NCBI GenBank assembly: GCA_964497825.1
Contig: CAZCFA010000003.1
Span: forward strand, 12,216-76,215
Length of the DNA: 64,000 bases
Direction: 5' to 3'
DNA from: RHKX01 sp964497825
Lineage (GTDB): Bacteria > Actinomycetota > Thermoleophilia > Solirubrobacterales > 70-9
A program made the translations under genes and the position numbers. The notes beneath the pieces are model-generated. The model was not told the DNA's origin. It worked only from the letters and a program-made list of their open reading frames with translations, and did not search any database. Below, one piece after another: positions 25,278 through 31,259 of the stretch; the stretch's first letter is position 1, and each line of letters begins with the position of its first letter.

Positions 25278-26682
25278 GGCCGTCGTCGCCCTGACGGCGC
25301 TGCCGGCGGTCGGCGAGCACGAAGACGGCGAGGTCGAGATCGATCGGCTCGCCCCTGCCCCACGGCGGCGGCGATTGCGGCGCGAACGGCCGCAGCGGCG
25401 CGGCCGCCGAAACCGCCGGCAGGGCCGGCGCCGGCTCGATCGAGGTCCCGTCGGCGCGATGGAACCGAACGGACCCGGCACGGCCCTCGATCCGCACGCC
25501 GCCCTCGTGGACGAGGCGGTGGTGGCGGCGGCAGAGCAGCACGAGGTTGTCGAGCGAGGTCTCGCCGCCGTCGGCCCAGTGGACGAGGTGGTGGGCATCG
25601 ACGAACCGTCGCTGCTCGCAGCCGGGAAAGGCGCAGCAGCGGTCGCGGGCGACCAGGGCGCGGCGGATCGCGGCCGGGACCGAGCGGGTCTTGCGACCGA
25701 CCGAGAGCGGCACCCCGCCGGCCTCGGCGAGGGTGACGATCGAGGCATCGCAGGCGAGCCGTCGCGTGGCCTGCGCCGAGAGCGGCGCGCCGCCGTCGAC
25801 GGTGGCGCCGTTGATCGCCGGCGTCGGCGCCGGGCCGTCGCGCCCTGAGCGGTCGCTGGACACGCCCCCCGCGGCAGCCGGCTCGGGGCCAGCCACGTCG
25901 ACGTGGACGACGAGCTGGTGGCGGTCGCCGCCCGGCGCCGGCTTGACGCCGCCCGCCATCGCCGTCTCGGCGAGCGCGACCAGGGCGTCGGCGCGGTTCG
26001 GGTTCGACATCACGGGCCGCTCGCCGCCGGGAACGGGCGCGCCGCTGCCACCATCGGCGACGTAGGAGGCGAACAGCTCCTCGCGGGTGAGCTCGAGCGC
26101 CTTCAGCAGCAGCGCGCCCTCGTCCGCCGGCAGGCTGCCGCGAATCGTGATCGTGCCGTCGTCCTCCCACCAGGTGGTCAGGTGGCGGCGCTCGGCGGCG
26201 GCCGCGTCGTCCTCGGAGGTCGCGGTCCGGTAGGCGCGCAGGAGCCGTTCGAGCTGCGCCGCGGTCGAGCGGTGAGCGAGCTCGATCAGGTCCGCCTCCA
26301 TCGCGCCCTCGGCGACCCTGCTCAGCGCCCGGACCTTCGAGTAGCTGAGCCGGCCGGCGGCGAACTCGGCCCGGATCCGCGGCAGCTCGGCGAGGTCGCG
26401 GGCGACGCGGAGCTGCTCGCGGGCCGCACGCGGGGTCATCGAGCAGCGCCAGGCGAGCCAGCTCGCGCAGGAGGCGAAACCGCAGGCCTCGTGCGCGCGG
26501 CGGCGCTCGTATTCGGCGGCGAGCTCGAGCCAGCGGCAGGTGGCGGCGTTGATCTGCGCCGCGAGGCCGACCAGCTCGGTTTCGAGCTGCTCGGTGCTGA
26601 GCCCGGCGGGAGGGGGGCGCGGGTCGTCGAGTCGGATCTCCGGGCCCGCTGGCGGCCCGTTGTCAGGCGAGGTGACGAACAT
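25252..26682 (-). CDS. HNH endonuclease with DUF222 (13E12 family)
   Basis: A 476-residue protein. The N-terminal two-thirds is the helical DUF222 region (LETELVGLAAQINAATCRWLELAAEYERRR, LSYSKVRALSRVA) and the C-terminal part an HNH nuclease: CCAFPGCEQRRF, DAHHLVHWADGG, SLDNLVLLCRRHHRLVHEGG, containing both zinc Cys pairs and the catalytic His. It corresponds to the 13E12 repeat family of mycobacteria. The ATG at 26682 sits inside a perfect LexA-type box; a GTG 12 nt upstream is the alternative start. Expression is probably induced by DNA damage. Confidence 0.88.
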   Translation of the reverse strand: MFVTSPDNGPPAGPEIRLDDPRPPPAGLSTEQLETELVGLAAQINAATCRWLELAAEYERRRAHEACGFASCASWLAWRCSMTPRAAREQLRVARDLAELPRIRAEFAAGRLSYSKVRALSRVAEGAMEADLIELAHRSTAAQLERLLRAYRTATSEDDAAAAERRHLTTWWEDDGTITIRGSLPADEGALLLKALELTREELFASYVADGGSGAPVPGGERPVMSNPNRADALVALAETAMAGGVKPAPGGDRHQLVVHVDVAGPEPAAAGGVSSDRSGRDGPAPTPAINGATVDGGAPLSAQATRRLACDASIVTLAEAGGVPLSVGRKTRSVPAAIRRALVARDRCCAFPGCEQRRFVDAHHLVHWADGGETSLDNLVLLCRRHHRLVHEGGVRIEGRAGSVRFHRADGTSIEPAPALPAVSAAAPLRPFAPQSPPPWGRGEPIDLDLAVFVLADRRQRRQGDDGLSRGRPPP

Positions 26683-26698
26683 GTGTTCGCCCACGTTA
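26676..26698 (-). promoter_or_regulatory. SOS (LexA) box and -10 of the HNH endonuclease
   Basis: CGAACATGTGTTCG at 26676-26689 is a perfect CGAAC-N4-GTTCG palindrome, the Gram-positive/actinobacterial LexA recognition sequence. On the minus strand TAACGT (26698-26693) lies 10 nt before the ATG at 26682, so the box covers the predicted transcription start and start codon of a leaderless mRNA. Confidence 0.7.
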
Positions 26699-26790
26699 GG
26701 GGGCCAGCCGGACGGATCGGTGGGCGTGGAGGCAACAAACGGCTGCCCTGGGGCGCTGGCGCGGAAGATATGTCAATTCCGGAAACCCAT

Positions 26791-26816
26791 GGGGGCGGTT
26801 CCGCGGAACCACCCCC
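26791..26816 (-). terminator. hairpin downstream of aminotransferase
   Basis: GGGGG-c-GGTTCCGCGGAACC-a-CCCCC forms a 26-bp near-perfect inverted repeat (one mismatch, central 14 bp perfect). It lies about 90 nt past the stop of the leftward aminotransferase gene, where a terminator would be expected, but no T-tract follows. It belongs to the GGAACCGCC repeat cluster described separately. Confidence 0.45.
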
Positions 26817-26830
26817 GGCCCCGGCCCTAT

Positions 26831-26863
26831 GGAACCGCCGTGGAAACCGCCATCGGAACCGCC
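26831..26863 (+). repeat. GGAACCGCC repeat cluster
   Basis: Three direct copies of GGAACCGCC or GGAAACCGCC are found at 26831-26839, 26842-26851 and 26855-26863. An inverted copy (GGCGGTTCC) forms the left arm of the palindrome at 26791-26816. Role unknown. Confidence 0.7.
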
Positions 26864-26906
26864 CCCCGGCGGCTCGCCAAGCCGGCGGCGCCGGCGCCGC
26901 TCCCGC

Positions 26907-28022
26907 TCAGACCGCCGTCGCGGCGGCCGCCGCGAGCAGGCCCGCGAGGCCGCTGCGCAGCTCCTCGGTGGTCGGCCAGCCGAAGCCGAGGCGGAACGAG
27001 GAGGGGGGTTGCTCGAACCAGTGGCCGGGGCCGACGTGGGTGCCGTGGTCGGCGAGCAGCACCTCGTAGAAGCGGTCGGTGTCGACGCGGTCGGGCGCGC
27101 GGAAGCGCGGCATGCCGGTGACGCCGGCCCGCGGCGCGATCCACTCGAAGACGTCCTGGGAGCCGATCCACTCGTCGACGATGCGGCGGTGCCGTTCGAT
27201 CCGATCGCGGATCGGCGGCACGATCCGGTCGCTCGCCTCGAGCACCCGTGCGGCGATCTCCTCGTCGGTGGACGAGCCGCAGATCAGGATCTGTTCCTTC
27301 GCCGACAGCAGCGTCTCGGCGAGCTCGCGGTCGCGGCAGACGATCCAGCCGATTCGCAGGCCGGGGAGACCGTAGGCCTTCGACATCGAGGAGACGCTGA
27401 GCGCCCGCTCCGAGAGCGTCGCCGCGCGCGGCAGCGGCTCGGGATCGAGCGAGCGGTAGGTCTCGTCGACCAAAAGGCGTGCGCTCGGGTGGCCCTCGAT
27501 CAGCTCGACGACCCGTTCGAGGGTCGCGGCATCGATCATCGCGCCGGTCGGGTTGTGGGGGTAGGTGACCGAGACGAGCTTGGTCTCGGGCCGGAGCTGG
27601 GAGGCGAGCCGCTCGACGTCGAGCGCCCAGCCGTCCTCGTAGCGAATCGCGATCCGCTCGACGTCGGCGCCGATCCCGCGCGGCGTCGCGAGGTTGGTCA
27701 CGTAGTTGGGGGTGTGGACGATCGCGTGGTCGCCGCGATCGAGCAGCGCGGTGGCGATCATGAACAACGCCGGCGCGGCGCCCGCGGTGACCGTCACCTG
27801 CTCGGCGCCGACCGCCCCGTCCTCGGCGGCGATCAGCTCCCGCAGGCGCGGCAGCCCGAGGTGGTCGCCGTAGCGCAGCAGCAGGTCGCCGACGTCGGTC
27901 TCGATCCCGAGGTCGCCGAGCCGCTGGTCGGCGAACGAGCTCTCGGCGAGGTTGTAGGAGATCGCGCCCGCGCCGAGCTCCGCTGGCGGCTCGAGCTGGA
28001 TCGGGCGGCGGGCGTAGCGCAT
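26907..28022 (-). CDS. PLP-dependent class I/II aminotransferase
   Basis: A 371-residue fold-type I aminotransferase. Visible are YPHNPTGA, the DETYRSL strand contacting the pyridine ring, and the PLP-binding lysine in SSMSKAYGLPGLRIGW; the C-terminal FRLGFGW contains the substrate-carboxylate Arg. It transfers an amino group in the cytoplasm; the substrate is unknown. TAGGCT lies 6 nt upstream of the start codon, so it is probably leaderless. It is divergent from a PYROXD2-like oxidoreductase, the same kind of pairing as at 34.8-38 kb. Confidence 0.9.
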   Translation of the reverse strand: MRYARRPIQLEPPAELGAGAISYNLAESSFADQRLGDLGIETDVGDLLLRYGDHLGLPRLRELIAAEDGAVGAEQVTVTAGAAPALFMIATALLDRGDHAIVHTPNYVTNLATPRGIGADVERIAIRYEDGWALDVERLASQLRPETKLVSVTYPHNPTGAMIDAATLERVVELIEGHPSARLLVDETYRSLDPEPLPRAATLSERALSVSSMSKAYGLPGLRIGWIVCRDRELAETLLSAKEQILICGSSTDEEIAARVLEASDRIVPPIRDRIERHRRIVDEWIGSQDVFEWIAPRAGVTGMPRFRAPDRVDTDRFYEVLLADHGTHVGPGHWFEQPPSSFRLGFGWPTTEELRSGLAGLLAAAAATAV

Positions 28023-28095
28023 CGCAGCAGCCTAGTGAGCGCCCGGCGCCCGCCCGGCCCCCCGGCCGCCGCCCGGCCCGGATATCGTCGCGGCC

Positions 28096-29736
28096 GTGAA
28101 CGGGATCGCCGCCAAGCTCGGCGAGGTCGGTCTGCCGGAGCCGGTCGCTGCCCTCGCCGCCCGCGACTGGGACGCGATCATCGTCGGCGGCGGCCACAAC
28201 GGGCTCACGGCTGCGGCCTATCTGGCCCGCGCCGGCAGGTCGGTGCTGGTGCTCGAGGCGCGCGAGCGGCTCGGCGGCGCGGCGACGCTCGAGCGGCCGT
28301 TCGCCGACCAGCGCTTCGTCTGCTCGCCGTGCGCCTACGTGGTCGGGTTGCTCGACCCGAAGGTGATCGCCGAGCTCGGGCTGCGCGACCGCGGCCTGCG
28401 GTTCTGGCTCGCCGACCCCGACATGTGGGTGCCGTTCGAGGACGGCACATCGTTCGGCGAGTTCCAGGACGACGCGCGGACGCAGGCGAGCCTCGAGGCG
28501 CTCGGCGTCTCGAAGGCCGACGTCGACGGCTACTGGGCATACAACGCGCTGTTCCGCCGGATCCGGCTGAAGCTGCGCCACGGCGAGCGCGACGCCTGGG
28601 AGGGGGATTCCCCGTCGCGTGACCGGATCGAGGCGATGCTCGATCACGACGAGGAGATGATCGGCGTCGTCTTCGAGGACTCGGTGGCGTCGGTGATCGA
28701 GCGCTACGTCAGCGACACCCGGCTGCAGGACGCGCTGTTCGGCGGCGGCGTGATCGGCACCTGGGCGGGCCCGCGCGATCCCGGGACCGCCGGGGTGAAG
28801 CTGATGCACAGGCAGGGCTCGCTCGACGGCGAGTCGTCGTCGTGGGGCTACGTCGAGGGCGGGATGGGGATGGTCTCGTTCGCGATCGCCGATGCCGCGC
28901 GGGAGGCCGGCGCGATCCTCGCCTGCGGGCTGCGGGTGGCGCGGGCGCTGCCCGAGCAGGGGGTCGAGCTCGAGGACGGAACCCTGCTGCGCGCGCGAAC
29001 GATCGTCTGCAACGCCGACCCGAAGGTGGCGCTGAAGCTGCTCGGCGGCGCGCTGATCGAGAGCATCGACGGCGGCTACCGCGAGCGCCTGGAGCGCTGG
29101 CAGACCCGCAGCCCGGTGGTCAAGGTGAACGCGGCGCTGCGGCGGCTGCCGAGCTGGACGGCGGCGCCGGGGGAGAGCTGGCCGGCGCGCTCGCAGATCG
29201 ACGTCGGCGACGGCATGGACGCCGCCCAGGCGGCGTTCGAGCGCTGCCGCGATCGCGGCGAGCCGGCGGTCAGCTTCGGCGAGATCTACTGCCAGACCGG
29301 TTACGACCCAACGCCGGCGCCGGCGGGGATGCACCTGATGAGCGTCTTCTCCCAGTTCGTCCCCTACGAGCTCGGCGACGGCGGCTGGGACTCGCGGCGC
29401 GAGCAGGTCGGCGAGCAGGTGATCGCGATGATCGAGCGCTTCGCCCCCGACATCCGCGACTGCCTGATCGAGATCGACGTGCTCGGCCCGCCCGACGTCG
29501 AGGCGCGGATCGGGCTCAGCGGCGGCAACATCTTCCAGGGGGACGTGCTGCCCGAGCAGATGTGGGAGAACCGGCTGACGCCGCGGACGCCGATCCCCGG
29601 CTTTTATCTCTGCGGCGCCGCCACCCACCCGGGCGGCAGCGTGATCGCGACCAACGGCCGCAATGCGGCCCACGCGGTGCTCGCCGACGTGGCGGCCGGG
29701 ACGGGCGGCCGGCCGCGGGCCGCTGCCGCTGACTAG
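28096..29736 (+). CDS. PYROXD2/phytoene-desaturase-like FAD oxidoreductase
   Basis: A 546-residue flavoprotein. The FAD-binding Rossmann motif AIIVGGGHNGLTAAAYLARAG is at about residue 27, and the C-terminal FAD motif FYLCGAATHPGGSV near residue 500. The family (NAD(P)/FAD-dependent oxidoreductase, COG1233) includes carotenoid desaturases and PYROXD2; with no carotenoid genes around, an amine or other small-molecule oxidase is more likely. GTG start with TATCGT 7 nt upstream and no Shine-Dalgarno. A paralogue is encoded at 34781-36523. Confidence 0.85.
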   Translation: MNGIAAKLGEVGLPEPVAALAARDWDAIIVGGGHNGLTAAAYLARAGRSVLVLEARERLGGAATLERPFADQRFVCSPCAYVVGLLDPKVIAELGLRDRGLRFWLADPDMWVPFEDGTSFGEFQDDARTQASLEALGVSKADVDGYWAYNALFRRIRLKLRHGERDAWEGDSPSRDRIEAMLDHDEEMIGVVFEDSVASVIERYVSDTRLQDALFGGGVIGTWAGPRDPGTAGVKLMHRQGSLDGESSSWGYVEGGMGMVSFAIADAAREAGAILACGLRVARALPEQGVELEDGTLLRARTIVCNADPKVALKLLGGALIESIDGGYRERLERWQTRSPVVKVNAALRRLPSWTAAPGESWPARSQIDVGDGMDAAQAAFERCRDRGEPAVSFGEIYCQTGYDPTPAPAGMHLMSVFSQFVPYELGDGGWDSRREQVGEQVIAMIERFAPDIRDCLIEIDVLGPPDVEARIGLSGGNIFQGDVLPEQMWENRLTPRTPIPGFYLCGAATHPGGSVIATNGRNAAHAVLADVAAGTGGRPRAAAAD

Positions 29737-29815
29737 GTGACGGCGGGGTCGCCGGCGCCCGGCCAGCTCGTTTGCGCGGCTAAAGGAACGGCGGTCGGGA
29801 ACCGATCAGCAGGGC

Positions 29816-30277
29816 ATGACCGAAAGCACATCGCAGGCACCCGTTCCCGGCTGGTATCACGACCCGGAGGGTCAGGGCCTCCGCTGGTGGGACGGATCGA
29901 GCTGGACGACCCACGTGCGCCAGGCCGAGCCGCCGGCGGCCGCGCCGCCGTCGCCGTCGCCGTCGCCGGCTCCGGCTGCCGAGCCCGCCGTGGCCGCCCA
30001 GCCCGAGGTCGCGCCGGCACAAGCACCCCCCGCGCGACCCGAGTCGACCTCGCCGGCGGCGCCGGTGGAGGCCGCGGGCGGGCCGCCGTTCAACCCCGCC
30101 GAGGGCGGCGGCATCAGGGTGACAGGCGCCGACAAGAAGTCGAAGGGGCTGAGGGGATCGAGGGGCTCGACCGGATCGGGCGGCTCGCTGTCGGAGAAGC
30201 TCAACGACAATCCGCTGCCGGTGCTCCTCATCCTGGCGGCGATCCTGGTCATCGTCGTCATCATCTTCGTCCTCTGA
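29816..30277 (+). CDS. DUF2510 domain tail-anchored protein
   Basis: A 153-residue protein. The N-terminus (PGWYHDPEGQGLRWWDGSSWTTHV) is a DUF2510 domain, followed by a Pro/Ala-rich linker and a short conserved-looking basic stretch. The C-terminus ends in one transmembrane helix (PVLLILAAILVIVVIIFVL) with almost nothing after it, so it is a tail-anchored membrane protein. Function unknown. Confidence 0.7.
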   Translation: MTESTSQAPVPGWYHDPEGQGLRWWDGSSWTTHVRQAEPPAAAPPSPSPSPAPAAEPAVAAQPEVAPAQAPPARPESTSPAAPVEAAGGPPFNPAEGGGIRVTGADKKSKGLRGSRGSTGSGGSLSEKLNDNPLPVLLILAAILVIVVIIFVL

Positions 30278-30329
30278 TCGATCCGGACGGCCGCCGGGGC
30301 GACCGGCCCCGACCGCGGCCCCGACCGCG

Positions 30330-30683
30330 TCAGTAGGCGAAGACCTCGACCCGGTAGCCGTCGGGGTCGAGCACCTGAACGCGGATCGGTGCGAGCTCGC
30401 CCTCGAACTCGGTCTCGGTGACGCCGTCGGCGGCGAAGCGCTCGCGGGCGGCGAGCACCTCGTCCGCCGTCGCGACCTGAAAGCCGAAGTGGGTCGTGCG
30501 CGGCTGGTCCATCGAGCCCGGGTCCTCGCCGTCGCTGAGCGCCAGCAGCGAGCCGCCGCGATCGGCGAGGATCAGCAGGTGGGCGTCGTCGTGGACGCGC
30601 TCGGTGAGGCCGAAATGACGTCCGTAGAAGTCCGCGGACCGGTCCCGGTCACGGACGGCGAGGGCGACGTGATTGAGGTTCAC
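30330..30683 (-). CDS. VOC/glyoxalase family protein
   Basis: A 117-residue single-domain vicinal-oxygen-chelate protein: NHVALAVRDRDRSADFYGRHFGL at the start carries the first metal-binding His, HFGFQVATADEV the second half, and DPDGYRVEVF the terminal Glu. Substrate unknown; the family includes lyases, dioxygenases and resistance proteins. Starts with GTG at 30683. Confidence 0.88.
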   Translation of the reverse strand: MNLNHVALAVRDRDRSADFYGRHFGLTERVHDDAHLLILADRGGSLLALSDGEDPGSMDQPRTTHFGFQVATADEVLAARERFAADGVTETEFEGELAPIRVQVLDPDGYRVEVFAY

Positions 30684-30758
30684 GCTCGCGAGCGCGCGGC
30701 GGCGACGGCCCCGGGCCGCCCCGCTTCAGCCGGATCGGCCAAGTCAGCCTGCTCAGGC

Positions 30759-31106
30759 CTAGCGGGCCGACTTGCGGCCCGCGCGCTTGACCAGGAACGC
30801 CTTGTTCTGGGTCCGCTGCACGAACTTGCCGCGGCGGGCGAACAGCTTCCAGCCATCGGGCAGGTCGCCGGCGGGGCGCTGCAGGAAGCGGGCGAAGTTC
30901 GACGACGCGTCGACGCAGGGCATCCGCTTGACCGAGATCGTGTAGGGGCCCTTCGGCAGCACCAGCTTGCCGATCCGGTCGTTGTGGAGGACGTTGAACT
31001 CGCCCGGGCAGGCGGTTGCGGCGCTCGCCGTGGTGGCGCCGGCGAGCCCGCCGAGGGCGATCGCGCCGGCGACGGCGAGGGAGAGCAGCTTGCGGTTGCG
31101 GGTCAT
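30759..31106 (-). CDS. small secreted protein of unknown function
   Basis: A 115-residue protein with a clear Sec signal peptide (LLSLAVAGAIALGGLAGATTASA). The mature part begins TACPGEFNVLHNDRIGKLVLPKGPYTISVKRMPC, with two Cys likely to form a disulfide, and ends in a basic tail (VKRAGRKSAR). I recall similar secreted hypotheticals in this lineage but no function. AAAGG lies 7 nt before the ATG. Confidence 0.7.
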   Translation of the reverse strand: MTRNRKLLSLAVAGAIALGGLAGATTASAATACPGEFNVLHNDRIGKLVLPKGPYTISVKRMPCVDASSNFARFLQRPAGDLPDGWKLFARRGKFVQRTQNKAFLVKRAGRKSAR

Positions 31107-31230
31107 CGGGAGCCTTTCGTGGGAACGGTTTTCGGCGGCGGCAACCTATCAGCGCTGTCCACCGACCAGCGTCGGTGCTTCCGGGCGGCCAGCGCGGCGT
31201 CCGCGGAGACCCACGAACGAGGGCAACGAC

Positions 31231-31251
31231 GACGCTGAGCGGAGCAGCGTC
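31231..31251 (+). promoter_or_regulatory. inverted repeat before the GH31 gene
   Basis: GACGCTG (31231-31237) and CAGCGTC (31245-31251) are perfect 7-bp arms around a 7-nt spacer, ending 8 nt before the GH31 start. It could be an operator or an mRNA hairpin that hides the start. Confidence 0.4.
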
Positions 31252-31259
31252 ACCGCTTG

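Noticed and set aside
26827..29673. A 948-codon leftward open frame
   Set aside because: It is antisense to the PYROXD2-like gene and out of frame with the aminotransferase; composition is shadow-like with no domain.
28096..29736. Carotenoid (phytoene) desaturase
   Set aside because: The COG1233 fold fits, but no phytoene synthase or other carotenoid gene is near either paralogue, while aminotransferases sit beside both.
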